The notes: generated from the letters alone by a model not told the origin. Counted from the first letter of the stretch, positions 24,827 through 33,219 are shown. The stretch is DNA of 64,000 bases from JAAYEA01 sp012689325 (GCA_036841525.1 DAITVZ010000014.1:1-64000); one strand, 5' to 3'. Program-made: numbers and translations.

Positions 24827-26516
24827 TCCCGCGCAGCGCCGCCTCGATATCGGCCAGCGGCAGCAGATGCGGGTCAGGCTCGGCGCGGCGCTTGGCCTCC
24901 ACGACGCCCTGCTTCAGGTTGCGCGCGCTGACGGTGAGCCGCAGCGGCAGCCCGATCAGGTCGGCGTCGTTGAACTTGACCCCCGCCGATTCGTCGCGGT
25001 CGTCGAAAAGCACCTCGTAGCCGGCCTTGGCCAGCCGGGCATAGAGCTCCTCCGCCGCGGCGTGGACCTCGGGCGCGGCGCCCAGGTGCAGCAGGTGCAC
25101 CTGGTAGGGCGCCAGGGCCGCGGGCCAGAGGATGCCCTTGTCGTCGTGGTGCTGCTCCACTGCCGAGGCCATCAGCCGCCCGGCGCCGATGCCGTAGGAG
25201 CCCATCACGATGGGGCGGCTCTCGCCCTGGGCGTCCAAAAAGGCCGCGCCCACGGGGGCGCTGTAGCGCGTCCCCAGCTTGAAGCAGTGCCCCACCTCGA
25301 TGCCGCGGGTAGCCATGAGCGGCGCGCCGCAGTGCGGGCAGGGGTCGCCGCCGCGGGCCAGGGCGATATCGGCGACCACGTCGGCGGAAAAGTCGCGCGG
25401 ATAGTTGGCGTTTAGCAGGTGATAGCCGGGCCGGTTCGCCCCCGCCACCAGGTTGCGCGCGCCGAGCAGCGACCGGTCGGCCACCACGGTGACGCCGCGG
25501 ACGCCGATGGGCGAGGCATACCCCGCCACGATCCCCGCGCGGGCCAGCGCCTCCTCCCCGGCCGGGGCCAGCGCCGCGCCGCCCAGGGCGTTGGCGAGCT
25601 TGACCTCGTTCACCTCCAGGTCGCCGCGGATGGCGGCAAAGACCAGCGAGCCGTCCTCGCGCTGGAAAAAGACCGCCTTGCAGGTCTGGCGCTGGGGCAC
25701 GCCGACGTAGGCCGCCACGGCCTCGATGGTCTTGCAGTCCGGCGTCGCCACCTCGGCGATGGGGCGCTCGGGCGCGTCGGACGGCGGGTCGGGGCGGAGC
25801 TCGGCGCGCTCGGCGTTGGCGGCATAGCCGCAGCTCGGGCACAGGATCAGCACGTCCTCGCCCATGGGCGATTCGACCATGAACTCGTGGGAGGTCGCGC
25901 CGCCCATCATCCCCGTGTCGGCCTGGACGACGATCACGCGCAGGCCGCAGCGGGCGAAAATGCGCAGGTAGGCGCGGTAGACCGCCTCGTAGGCGGCGTC
26001 CAGCCCGGCCTCGTCGGCGTCCAGGCTGTAGGCGTCCTTCATGGTGAACTCGCGGACGCGAATCAGGCCGCCGCGGGGGCGCGGCTCGTCGCGCAGCTTG
26101 GTCTGGATGTGGTAGACCAGCCGCGGCAGGTCGCGGTAGGAGCTGATCTCGCTGGCGGCGAGCTGCGCCAGGACCTCCTCGTGGGTCATGGCCAGCGCCA
26201 GGTCGCGCTGGTTGCGGTCCTTCAGGCGAAAGAGCGCCGGGCCGGGGGCGGGGGCTTGCCAGCGGCCGGTGGCCTGCCAGATCTCCGCCGGGTTGAGCAC
26301 CGGCATGAGCAGCTCCTGGGCGCCGATGGCCTCCATCTCTTCCCGCATGATCACCTCGATCTTGCGCAACACGCGCCAGCCCAGCGGCAGGTAGGAAAAG
26401 ATGCCCGAGGCGAGCGGGCGGACCATGGCCGCGCGCAACAATAGTTGGTGGCTGGCCAGGTCGGCCTCGGCGGGCGTCTCGCGCAGGGTGCGGCCGAACA
26501 GGTTGGATAGGCGCAT
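24819..26516 (-). CDS. proS: Prolyl-tRNA synthetase
   Basis: Class II aminoacyl-tRNA synthetase that charges tRNA-Pro, 565 residues, the bacterial type with an inserted editing domain. The class II motifs are present around LPLGWRVLRKIEVIMREEM, the motif-2 loop GLIRVREFTMKDAYS, and the C-terminal motif GSYGIGAGRLMASAVEQ. A YbaK-like editing domain occupies roughly residues 220-390, preceded by a CPSCG zinc-like knuckle, with a second CPHCG later. An anticodon-binding domain ends the protein. The ATG at 26516 has GGAGG at 8-nt spacing, better than an upstream Met at 26549. It is a housekeeping gene with its own promoter. Confidence 0.97.
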   Translation of the reverse strand: MRLSNLFGRTLRETPAEADLASHQLLLRAAMVRPLASGIFSYLPLGWRVLRKIEVIMREEMEAIGAQELLMPVLNPAEIWQATGRWQAPAPGPALFRLKDRNQRDLALAMTHEEVLAQLAASEISSYRDLPRLVYHIQTKLRDEPRPRGGLIRVREFTMKDAYSLDADEAGLDAAYEAVYRAYLRIFARCGLRVIVVQADTGMMGGATSHEFMVESPMGEDVLILCPSCGYAANAERAELRPDPPSDAPERPIAEVATPDCKTIEAVAAYVGVPQRQTCKAVFFQREDGSLVFAAIRGDLEVNEVKLANALGGAALAPAGEEALARAGIVAGYASPIGVRGVTVVADRSLLGARNLVAGANRPGYHLLNANYPRDFSADVVADIALARGGDPCPHCGAPLMATRGIEVGHCFKLGTRYSAPVGAAFLDAQGESRPIVMGSYGIGAGRLMASAVEQHHDDKGILWPAALAPYQVHLLHLGAAPEVHAAAEELYARLAKAGYEVLFDDRDESAGVKFNDADLIGLPLRLTVSARNLKQGVVEAKRRAEPDPHLLPLADIEAALRGML

Positions 26517-26553
26517 GATGGGGACCTCCACGGGCAGGCGCTCGGACACGGAT

Positions 26554-26581
26554 ATTATACCCTGGTTCGGGGGTGGGGCAA
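26554..26581 (-). promoter_or_regulatory. proS promoter
   Basis: On the minus strand TTGCCC (26581-26576) and TATAAT (26559-26554) are 16 bp apart, giving a short leader to the proS start. Confidence 0.7.
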
Positions 26582-26610
26582 AAGGGAACGGGTTGCCGGG
26601 GCCAAGTTGC

Positions 26611-26662
26611 CTGTCGAACGTCCAAGGTCGAAAGTCAAAAGTCGAAGGTCAGAGGGCGGAGG
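26611..26662. repeat. GTCGAAN heptad array
   Basis: About seven units of GTCGAAN or close variants (GTCCAAG, GTCAAAA, GTCAGAG) run with a 7-bp period. The same family recurs at 55597-55635 near dinB. Unlike the GCGATNN arrays it has no inverted partner here. Confidence 0.65.
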
Positions 26663-26730
26663 TCAGCCGCTGGACGATCCGGAGGTCGTGACGGCTCTAG
26701 CTGTTTCGGACGCGCTGCGCCTCGGTGCAC

Positions 26731-27096
26731 CTAGAGCAGCCAGAGCGTCACCGCCCCGGCGGCCATGGCCAGATATGGCGCGAGGTGGTGCAGCGCGCGG
26801 ACGATCTCGGGCGCGGGCTTGGCCAGGCTGAGAACCGCGCCGGTGGCAAAGAGGCCGACGACGCACAGCGCCGTGACCACGGCGGCGGCCCAGGCCCCCG
26901 CGCTCAAGGGGGCGGACTGGCCGGCGCGATAGACGTGGATGCCAACCAGGGCCGCCGCCGCCAACGCCAGCAGCTTGTGGGCGTTGAACAAGAGGCCGGG
27001 GTAGGGCTTGCCGGCGCGGGTGAGCCGGTAGCCGAGGATGAAGACGACCAGGATGGCCAGCGCCGCGCCGATGATGCGCAGTTGTTGCGGATTCAT
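26731..27096 (-). CDS. Small four-helix membrane protein of unknown function
   Basis: I do not recognise this 121-residue protein with certainty. It has four predicted membrane helices (about 7-23, 38-55, 68-88 and 104-121). Histidines lie in or near the helices: NAHKLL and GIHVYR in the second, and ALHHLAPY before the fourth. That arrangement recalls small cytochrome-b-like heme proteins, but I cannot show a paired ligand set. The ATG has GGAGAGG upstream. It follows the FG-GAP protein gene by 15 bp on the same strand and may be co-transcribed with it. Confidence 0.6.
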   Translation of the reverse strand: MNPQQLRIIGAALAILVVFILGYRLTRAGKPYPGLLFNAHKLLALAAAALVGIHVYRAGQSAPLSAGAWAAAVVTALCVVGLFATGAVLSLAKPAPEIVRALHHLAPYLAMAAGAVTLWLL

Positions 27097-27111
27097 GGTA
27101 CTCCTCTCCCT

Positions 27112-28389
27112 TTACATCCCATGGTACCCCGTGTTGTTATACAGCGTCGGGATCGCCAGCGGGCGGGCGTTGGCATAGATGCGCAGCCCGCGCCACCCCG
27201 CCAGCACGACCTCCTCGCGGCTGTCGCCCCAGACGTCGGCGTGGGAGCAGAGGTGGATGCCGGGGTTGCCGTTGTAGCTGCCGCAGACCTCGGGGGGGAC
27301 CGCCAGCTCGTCCACGATCTCGCCGGCGCCGTCATAGATCGCCACGGGGTTCCCCGCGCCCCGCTCATAGACCATGATCTCCTGCAAGTCGCCGCCGCTC
27401 CAGCGGATGGGCAGCGCCGCCGAGATCCAGCCGCCCTGGGGCTGGCGCCGCTGCCAGATCTCGCGGCCGGTGGCCAGGTCGTAGAGGTAGAGGTCGGCGG
27501 ACTTGCCCTCGGGCGTGCGCGGGTAGCCCCGGTCAATCACGGCCACCTGCAAGGGCGAGTCGGCGCGGTAGCGGCCCACCACCACGTGCTGGGCCTCGTG
27601 CAGGGGATAGTGCCAAAGCTCCTCGCCGTCCAGCGCCAGGCAATGGACGCCGCCGTTGCCAAAGAGCAGCCGCCACTCGCCATCGGGGAGCCGGGCGATG
27701 TAGCAGGCGTCCTGATGGTTGTCGCCCCAGTCGTGCTGAAAGAGGACGCGCCCGTCGTGGTCGATCAGCGCATAGCCGACGAACACCTCGTCGCGGCCGT
27801 CGCCGTCCACGTCGGCGATGGCGGGATAATGGCCCGGCGAGCCCGCCCAATGCCAGAGCACCTCACCGGCGTGGGAGACGCCCCACATGTTCCAGTAGCG
27901 ATCCTTGACCACCAAATCCTCGCGGCGGCCCCGGCCGGTCAGGTCGGCAAAGAGGAACGAGTCGTCGGCGGGGGCGGGAAGGGGGATGGCCGCCTTCTGG
28001 CGGCCGGTCAGCCCATCCAGCACCACCATGGTCGCCCGCCCCTCGTAGCGGAACGCCCGCTCGCGAATCCGCTGGGCGCCGCGGACCTCGGGCTCGGCGT
28101 AGGTCGCCTGGCGGACGTAGAGCACCTCGTTGACGCCGTCGCCGTCCCAGTCGTAGAGCTGCACCGGCAGGTCGGAATAGATGTGGCCGTTATCCGCCGA
28201 GGGCTGGCCGACCTGCCAGAGCACCTGGCCGTGGATCGTCGCCGCGGTGAGGCAGCTAATCTCGCGGGGGCCGTAGAGGCTCTGGGTAAAGAGGAGATCG
28301 GGCGCGCCGTCGCCGTTCAGGTCGCCGAGGCGCACCGTCTCGGAGTAGAAATCGCCGCCGTCCAGCGCGCTGACCAGGTGTACCGACAT
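27112..28389 (-). CDS. FG-GAP/VCBS beta-propeller protein, rhamnogalacturonan-lyase-like
   Basis: A 425-residue repeat protein with calcium-binding-like FG-GAP motifs (DLNGDGAPDLLF, DWDGDGVNEVLY, DVDGDGRDEVF) spread over a likely seven- or eight-bladed propeller. The C-terminal part, with ADVWGDSREEVVLAG and a closing YNNTGYHGM, resembles the end of rhamnogalacturonan lyase family 11 and related uncharacterised proteins. No signal peptide follows the start at 28389, which has GAGGAGG, so it appears cytoplasmic, unlike most FG-GAP proteins. Catalytic activity is unproven. It could be a carbohydrate lyase or a non-catalytic binding propeller. Confidence 0.7.
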   Translation of the reverse strand: MSVHLVSALDGGDFYSETVRLGDLNGDGAPDLLFTQSLYGPREISCLTAATIHGQVLWQVGQPSADNGHIYSDLPVQLYDWDGDGVNEVLYVRQATYAEPEVRGAQRIRERAFRYEGRATMVVLDGLTGRQKAAIPLPAPADDSFLFADLTGRGRREDLVVKDRYWNMWGVSHAGEVLWHWAGSPGHYPAIADVDGDGRDEVFVGYALIDHDGRVLFQHDWGDNHQDACYIARLPDGEWRLLFGNGGVHCLALDGEELWHYPLHEAQHVVVGRYRADSPLQVAVIDRGYPRTPEGKSADLYLYDLATGREIWQRRQPQGGWISAALPIRWSGGDLQEIMVYERGAGNPVAIYDGAGEIVDELAVPPEVCGSYNGNPGIHLCSHADVWGDSREEVVLAGWRGLRIYANARPLAIPTLYNNTGYHGM

Positions 28390-28421
28390 GGAAGCCTCCT
28401 CGCAAGGGATGAGATCATGCT

Positions 28422-28460
28422 TCGACAAGCTCAGCATGCGTTGACAAGCTCAGCATGCTT
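28422..28460. repeat. Tandem direct repeat GACAAGCTCAGCATGC
   Basis: A 16-bp unit occurs twice in tandem between the FG-GAP gene and the gene upstream of it. Its function is unknown. Confidence 0.6.
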
Positions 28461-28462
28461 GC

Positions 28463-29293
28463 TTAGCGCCCTTTCTGGCGGATAAAGGCGCTGACATCCA
28501 CATTATACACCAGCTCTTCCAGGTCGAAATACGCCCAGGGCTGGCCCTGGTCCAGCCACATCACCGAGCCGCTGGCGCGGACGGGGGGCTCCGCCGCGGG
28601 CTGCCCCAGGTCGCCGCGCACGATCCAGAGGATCTTGGACTTGCCCATGCCAGGGTCGCGGTAGCGCATCGCCTCCATCAGGTCGATGAGGCCCGTCTGG
28701 GGGTTGAAGCGCACCACGAAATGCTCCTCGCCCTTTTCGTAGGGCACGTAGAGCAGCGCCGTCTGCTGGTCCACCGGCTCCCAACGGGCGCGCGGGTCGG
28801 TGAGCCAGAGCGAGGGGAACCAGAGGGCCTCGGCCCACAGCGTGAGGTTGGCGCCCTGGTTGACGTTCACATCGTCGTGGTAGCCGGCGACGGGGGTCTC
28901 GAAAAAGCTCTCGCCGTCGAGATATCCCTCGTTCACCCGGAACACCGGGATGCCAAAGAGGGTCGCCTCAAAGTAATGGCGAAAGCCCTGGCCCGCGTCA
29001 TGCACAAAGACAAAGCGCGCTGGGACCGGGATGCCCAGGAACGGCTTCATCGTCCCCCGCCCCTGGATGACCGCGGTCTCGATCACGGGGATCTCGGCGC
29101 CATAGAGGGTCCGGTAGAAGCGCTCCACCGGCGCCGGGAGCCCGGCGGGGAGCGGCATGGTCCGCGGCGGCGCGCCCGCGTCCGGATAGGCGGGAAAGGC
29201 CGCTGGCTGGACCTGCAGGCCCAGCCAGCCCAGCGCGCCAACGGCGACCATGGCGCCCACGATGATGAGGAGTGCGTTGCGAGCAGCGATCAT
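28463..29293 (-). CDS. Membrane-anchored protein of unknown function (DUF6544-like)
   Basis: A 276-residue protein with one N-terminal hydrophobic helix (about residues 7-25) and no lipobox, so probably anchored with its bulk outside the membrane. The remaining sequence looks like a lipocalin- or LolA-like beta barrel, with repeated amphipathic strands and segments such as GRGTMKPFLGIPVPARFVF and VNVNQGANLTLWAEALWFPSLW. It resembles proteins grouped as DUF6544, but I am not certain of the family. The ATG at 29293 has GGGAGGA. It is followed on the same strand by the FG-GAP gene and preceded by a methyltransferase gene 28 bp away. Confidence 0.6.
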   Translation of the reverse strand: MIAARNALLIIVGAMVAVGALGWLGLQVQPAAFPAYPDAGAPPRTMPLPAGLPAPVERFYRTLYGAEIPVIETAVIQGRGTMKPFLGIPVPARFVFVHDAGQGFRHYFEATLFGIPVFRVNEGYLDGESFFETPVAGYHDDVNVNQGANLTLWAEALWFPSLWLTDPRARWEPVDQQTALLYVPYEKGEEHFVVRFNPQTGLIDLMEAMRYRDPGMGKSKILWIVRGDLGQPAAEPPVRASGSVMWLDQGQPWAYFDLEELVYNVDVSAFIRQKGR

Positions 29294-29321
29294 GTCATCC
29301 TCCCAGAAAGCTTGTTCGGAC

Positions 29322-30032
29322 CTACCACACGCCGGGCGCGAGGCGATAGCGCACCCGCGCGGCGTATTCGGCATAGCCGGGCAGCTCGGCCCGCAAGGTG
29401 GCGTCCTCCCGGGCGGTGCGATAGGCCAGCACGGCGCTGGCGAGCGCTCCGGGGATCAGCGCCCAGAGCGAGCCCAGGAGAAAGGGCGCCGCCAGGTGGA
29501 AGAGGATCGTCCCCACATAGCCGGGGTGCCGGACGAAGCGGTAGGGCCCGCCGCTGACCACCCGCTGGCCGCGGTCCTCCTGGATGCGCACCGTGGCGAC
29601 GAAAAAGGCGTTCGCCGCCATGGCCCAGACCAACAGGACATCATAGCCGATGATGGCCACGGCCAGCCCGGCGAGCTGGACGCCCAACGGCAGCGGCCCC
29701 GTCCAGCCCCAGCGCACGTCGAGGCAGGCGACGACGTACTCGGCCACCATAAAGAGGCCCATCAGCGCCAGCAGCGCCTTGTCCCAGGCTTTCGTGCCGG
29801 GGTGCGGGCGGGCGCGCTCGGCCAGCATCTCGGGGTGGCGCGGCAGGATCAGGATGCCCGTGGCCACCGACCAGACGATATAGATGGCCGACATGGCCCA
29901 GCCGGCCCACCAGTCCCAGCGCCCCACCAGGCCAAAGAGCAGGGCGATGAGAAAGAGGTTGCCAAAGGTCTCTTTCCGCAGCCAGCGCAGCGCGCCGCGG
30001 CGGATAGCCTTTTCTTGGGAAGGCGCGGTCAT
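29322..30032 (-). CDS. Isoprenylcysteine carboxyl methyltransferase-family membrane protein
   Basis: A 236-residue polytopic protein with about five membrane segments. Its C-terminal half matches the ICMT/PEMT-like integral-membrane methyltransferases: GGPYRFVRHPGYVGTIL is the conserved SAM/substrate motif, followed by YRTAREDATLRAELPGYAEYAARVRYRLAPGVW. Bacterial members are of largely unknown substrate and may modify lipids or small molecules; true prenylcysteine substrates are unlikely. GGAGGGG precedes the ATG. It is the first gene of a minus-strand group (methyltransferase, DUF6544-like, FG-GAP, four-helix protein) with small spacings. Confidence 0.82.
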   Translation of the reverse strand: MTAPSQEKAIRRGALRWLRKETFGNLFLIALLFGLVGRWDWWAGWAMSAIYIVWSVATGILILPRHPEMLAERARPHPGTKAWDKALLALMGLFMVAEYVVACLDVRWGWTGPLPLGVQLAGLAVAIIGYDVLLVWAMAANAFFVATVRIQEDRGQRVVSGGPYRFVRHPGYVGTILFHLAAPFLLGSLWALIPGALASAVLAYRTAREDATLRAELPGYAEYAARVRYRLAPGVW

Positions 30033-30115
30033 GGTTCCCCTCCGATCCTGTGCGCGAACAGATGCTACAACCAGTATACGGAGTCGCCCGCGCGCGGGTT
30101 ACAGCGGCGCGCCGG

Positions 30116-30143
30116 TTGCCAGATGCGCCAATGGCGCTACAAT
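30116..30143 (+). promoter_or_regulatory. Promoter of the enolase-superfamily gene
   Basis: TTGCCA (30116-30121) and TACAAT (30138-30143) are 16 bp apart, about 113 nt before the gene at 30263. Confidence 0.55.
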
Positions 30144-30157
30144 AGGCGAAGGATCAT

Positions 30158-30245
30158 GGACGCAGATCGAGAGGATCATCAGGATTTCATGTCCGATCCT
30201 CGCGATCCGCCCGGCATCCCATGCCGTCGAATCTGCGTCCCATCT
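30158..30245. repeat. Nonamer-type inverted repeat (GGATC family)
   Basis: 9-bp-spaced units ending in GATC or GGATT (from GGACGCAGATC at 30160) are followed downstream by GATCC units and ATCTGCGTCCC at about 30231. The arms are partly complementary. Related elements lie at 32371-32452 and about 35455-35505. Confidence 0.6.
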
Positions 30246-30262
30246 CTCCGGGGAGGACCGCC

Positions 30263-31372
30263 ATGCGTATTGACGCCATCGACATCTATCGCGTCCAGAT
30301 GCCCCTGGTCTATCCCTTCCGCACCGCCTATGGCGATGCGGACACCATCGGCTCGGTGCTGGTGCGGCTGCGCTCCGGCGGCCTGGTCGGCTGGGGCGAG
30401 GGGACGTCGTGGACCGCGCCCAACTATTCGCCCGAGTGCGCCGCCGCCCAGTTCATCGTCTCCCGCGAGTTCGTCGCGCCGCTGTTGCTGGGGCAGGAGG
30501 TCGGCGCCGGGGCCGAGCTGCAGGAGCGGCTCGCCAGCATCAAGGGCAACTATTTCGCCAAGGCCGCTTTCGATATGGCCTGGTGGGACCTCCACGCCCG
30601 CTCGCTGGGCCAGCCGCTCTGGCGGGTCATCGGCGGCAAAAGCCCGGTGGTCACCTCCGGCGCCGATTTCGGCGTGATGGAGAGCGTGGAGCTGCTCATC
30701 CACACCATCGGCGTCGCCGTGCGGCAGGGGTACAAGAGAGTCAAGCTCAAGTTCCGCCCCGGCTGGGACGTGGGGATGGTGGCGGCGGTGCGGGCGGCCT
30801 TTCCCGACACGACCTTTCACGTGGACTGCAACAGCGCCTACACCCTGGCCGACGCGCCGATGTTCAAGGAGCTGGACCGCTACGGCTTGGCGATGATCGA
30901 GCAGCCGCTGGCCCACGACGACCTGATTGACCACGCGGCGCTGCAGGCCCAGCTCGCCACGCCCATCTGCCTGGACGAGTCCATCACCTCGGCGCACAAG
31001 GCCCGCAAGGCGATCCAGATCGGCGCCTGCCGCTGGATCAACGTCAAGCCGCCGCGGGTGGGCGGGCTGACCAACGCCCTGGCCATCCACGACCTCTGCC
31101 AGTCGGCGGGGATCCCCTGCTGGGTGGGGGGGATGCTCGAATCGGCGGTGGGGGTGGCCCACTGCCTGGCGCTGGCGACGCTGCCCAATTTCAGCTATCC
31201 CGCCGACATCTTTCCCAGCGAGCGCTTTTTCCGGCGCGACCTGGGCGTCCCGGCCATGGCCCACTCGGGGCCGTCCGAGTTCACCGCCAGCAGCGCGCCG
31301 GGGATCGGCGTGGCGCCCGATCCCGAGATGCTGGAGAGATTGACCATCGAGCGGGCGGCGCTGGCCGCTTGA
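30263..31372 (+). CDS. Enolase-superfamily o-succinylbenzoate synthase/N-acylamino acid racemase-like
   Basis: A 369-residue muconate-lactonizing-type enolase family member. The catalytic layout is complete: the KLKF lysine pair after KRV, VDCNSAYTLAD (Asp), MIEQPLAHDD (Glu), CLDESITS (Asp) and the second lysine in WINVKPPRVGG, ending with WVGGMLESAVG. This sequence pattern matches the OSBS/NSAR subgroup rather than sugar-acid dehydratases. No menaquinone genes are nearby, so racemisation of an N-acylated amino acid or an unknown function is as likely as o-succinylbenzoate synthesis. The ATG at 30263 follows GGGGAGG. It is followed by a flavin-reductase-like gene. Confidence 0.88.
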   Translation: MRIDAIDIYRVQMPLVYPFRTAYGDADTIGSVLVRLRSGGLVGWGEGTSWTAPNYSPECAAAQFIVSREFVAPLLLGQEVGAGAELQERLASIKGNYFAKAAFDMAWWDLHARSLGQPLWRVIGGKSPVVTSGADFGVMESVELLIHTIGVAVRQGYKRVKLKFRPGWDVGMVAAVRAAFPDTTFHVDCNSAYTLADAPMFKELDRYGLAMIEQPLAHDDLIDHAALQAQLATPICLDESITSAHKARKAIQIGACRWINVKPPRVGGLTNALAIHDLCQSAGIPCWVGGMLESAVGVAHCLALATLPNFSYPADIFPSERFFRRDLGVPAMAHSGPSEFTASSAPGIGVAPDPEMLERLTIERAALAA

Positions 31373-31380
31373 CGGATTAA

Positions 31381-31457
31381 ACCACGAAACACACCAAATA
31401 CACGAAATGGGAAGCGGCAATTTCCTCTTTTCGTGTGGTTCGTCCTTTTCGTGGTTC
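31381..31457. repeat. Nonamer inverted repeat (CACGAAA family)
   Basis: Three 9-bp units (ACCACGAAA, CACACCAAA, TACACGAAA) at 31381-31407 face the near-complementary set at 31429-31457. A further partial copy lies near 31491-31503. A second copy of the whole element is at 41018-41093. Confidence 0.8.
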
Positions 31458-31528
31458 CATCTCCTGGTTTTTGCAGTGCAGCCGTTCGCGTATTTCGTGG
31501 TTGCAGTCCCAACCCTTGAGGAGGAGCG

Positions 31529-32371
31529 ATGACCGCATTCACCTACATCGACCTGGAAAAGCCGGAGGGGCGCGGGGCCACCCGCTGGGTGCAGCCGCCG
31601 CAGGTGGTCTATTTCGTGACCACCATCGATGGCAAGGGCAACACCAACTCTACACCGGTGACCATGGGCACGTGCGTGGGGCCGACGCGCCATTACGCCT
31701 TTGCCCTTTCCCAGTTGCCCGGGCTGGGCCCCAAGCAGGCCCGCGCCAACCTGGCCGAGAACCCCGAATGCGTCATCAGCTATGTGGGGTACGACCTGCT
31801 GCGCGAGAGCTGGATCGCCGGCATGCCCATCCCCCAGGGGATCAGCGAGCTGGACGTGACCGGGCTGACCCCACTGCCCTCGCGCAAGGTCAAGCCCTGC
31901 GGCATCCAAGAGTGCGCCGTCAACCTGGAGTGCAAGGTGGTGACCACGGTGGCGATGCCGCCGCACCACATCCTCTACGTCTGCGACGTGGTGGGGGCGC
32001 AGGTGAACGCCGAGGTGGCCGCGCGGGACAAGCCCGACTGGGGCGGCATGGGCGTGCTGGCCATCGACCCGGTGCTGGAGGTGCTGGTGGGCCCGGGCGA
32101 GAGCGGCAACTGCCGGCTCTACTATGCCCGCATGGACATGGAGAGCGTCGAAAAGGGGCCGGAGGACATCGGCTGCCAGGGGAACACCTGGATCGGCACC
32201 TTTGAGCAGTGGATCGCCGGGGAGCAGGCTCGCGGCAAGCTGACCGACGTGCAGCGCGACGAGGTCATGGCGCTGCGGGAGCTGTGGGAGGCCAACCCCG
32301 ACCCCGTGGCCAACGCCGAGGTCAAGGCGCGGCTGACCGCCTGGCTCAAGCGGATCGCGGAAAAACCCTAG
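31529..32371 (+). CDS. Flavin reductase-like (flavoredoxin-type) FMN-binding protein
   Basis: A 280-residue protein whose N-terminal two thirds fit the flavin-reductase-like split-barrel fold: PPQVVYFVTTIDGKGNTNSTPVTMGTC begins the domain, followed by ARANLAENPECVISYVG and a long C-terminal extension. Members bind FMN and act as flavin reductases or electron carriers. The CGIQECAVNLECK stretch has two Cys but no recognisable cluster motif. The partner is unknown; the tungsten AOR 6 kb away is one possible electron source, but nothing in the sequence links them. GAGGAGGAG lies before the ATG. Confidence 0.8.
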   Translation: MTAFTYIDLEKPEGRGATRWVQPPQVVYFVTTIDGKGNTNSTPVTMGTCVGPTRHYAFALSQLPGLGPKQARANLAENPECVISYVGYDLLRESWIAGMPIPQGISELDVTGLTPLPSRKVKPCGIQECAVNLECKVVTTVAMPPHHILYVCDVVGAQVNAEVAARDKPDWGGMGVLAIDPVLEVLVGPGESGNCRLYYARMDMESVEKGPEDIGCQGNTWIGTFEQWIAGEQARGKLTDVQRDEVMALRELWEANPDPVANAEVKARLTAWLKRIAEKP

Positions 32372-32452
32372 GACGCGGATTCTCAGGATCGCACGGATCA
32401 GGAACAAGAGATCCTTTCGATCCTCTCGATCTGCGTCCCATCTCTCTAAGGA
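32371..32452. repeat. Nonamer inverted repeat (GGATC family)
   Basis: Left units GGATTCTCA, GGATCGCAC and GGATCAGGA are 9 bp apart. Right units GATCCTTTC, GATCCTCTC and GATCTGCGT are also 9 bp apart and end in CC, partly complementary to the left arm. Confidence 0.75.
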
Positions 32453-32461
32453 GCTGGCCCC

Positions 32462-33100
32462 ATGATCGTCAAGACGGTGGTGGTGACCGACCTGTCCACC
32501 AATTGCTACCTGATCGGCTGCGAGCGGACGCGCCAGGGCGCGGTGATCGACCCTGGCGGCGACGCGGACGAGATACTGGCGGCCATCCGCGCCGCCGGGC
32601 TGGAGATCGCCCTAATCATCAACACCCACGGCCACGCCGACCACATCGGCGCCAACGGGGCGATCCGGGCGGCGACGGGGGCGCGGCTGCTGGTCCACGC
32701 GCTGGACGCGCCGATGCTGACCGACCCGCAGCTCAGCCTGGGGTGGTTCATCGGCCAAGAGTCGGCGGGCCCCGCGGCGGACGGGACGCTGGCGGACGGC
32801 GACGAGCTGGCGCTGGGCGACTTGCGGCTGGCGGTGCTGCACGTCCCCGGCCACACGCCGGGCGGCATCGCGCTGCTGGCGGCGGGGGAGGGCCGGCTTT
32901 TCGCGGGCGACACGCTCTTTCAGGGGAGCATCGGCCGCAGCGATTTCCCCGGCGGCGACCACCAGCAGCTCATCCGCAGCATCGTCGAGCGGCTGCTCCC
33001 GCTGGCGGACGGGGTGCGGGTCTATCCCGGCCACGGCCCCGCCACCACCATCGGCCAGGAGCGGCGGCTTAACCCCTGGCTGCGGCGCGAGGCGGGGTAG
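32462..33100 (+). CDS. MBL-fold metallo-hydrolase (glyoxalase II-like)
   Basis: A 212-residue metallo-beta-lactamase-fold hydrolase. It has the metal site THGHADH (HxHxDH) near residue 56, the third-histidine motif PGHTPGG, the bridging Asp in FAGDTLF, and a late His in YPGHGPATTIGQER. The ending with NPWL is typical of the glyoxalase II-like/YcbL group, which hydrolyses thioesters such as S-lactoylglutathione or works on unknown substrates. The ATG follows AAGGAG. Its stop TAG is in a GGGGTAGGGGC context and is followed by the lacI promoter. Confidence 0.88.
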   Translation: MIVKTVVVTDLSTNCYLIGCERTRQGAVIDPGGDADEILAAIRAAGLEIALIINTHGHADHIGANGAIRAATGARLLVHALDAPMLTDPQLSLGWFIGQESAGPAADGTLADGDELALGDLRLAVLHVPGHTPGGIALLAAGEGRLFAGDTLFQGSIGRSDFPGGDHQQLIRSIVERLLPLADGVRVYPGHGPATTIGQERRLNPWLRREAG

Positions 33101-33117
33101 GGGCGGAATTTCCCGTA

Positions 33118-33145
33118 TTGACATTTGGCGCGGATGGCGTATAAT
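33118..33145 (+). promoter_or_regulatory. Promoter of the lacI-family sugar operon
   Basis: TTGACA (33118-33123) and TATAAT (33140-33145) are 16 bp apart, both consensus. Operator-like palindromes follow immediately. Confidence 0.85.
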
Positions 33146-33148
33146 GAT

Positions 33149-33172
33149 ATAAACGTTTATATAAACGTTTAT
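33149..33172 (+). promoter_or_regulatory. Tandem LacI-type operators (ATAAACGTTTAT x2)
   Basis: Two perfect 12-bp palindromes ATAAACGTTTAT lie head to tail at 33149-33160 and 33161-33172. They cover the predicted transcription start of the lacI-family gene. Palindromes with a central CG are typical LacI-family operators. A one-mismatch copy occurs at 48215-48226. Confidence 0.85.
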
Positions 33173-33219
33173 GGGGATCGCCATACCCCAGGCCCCGAGG
33201 CCGGGCGGACGGTGACAGG

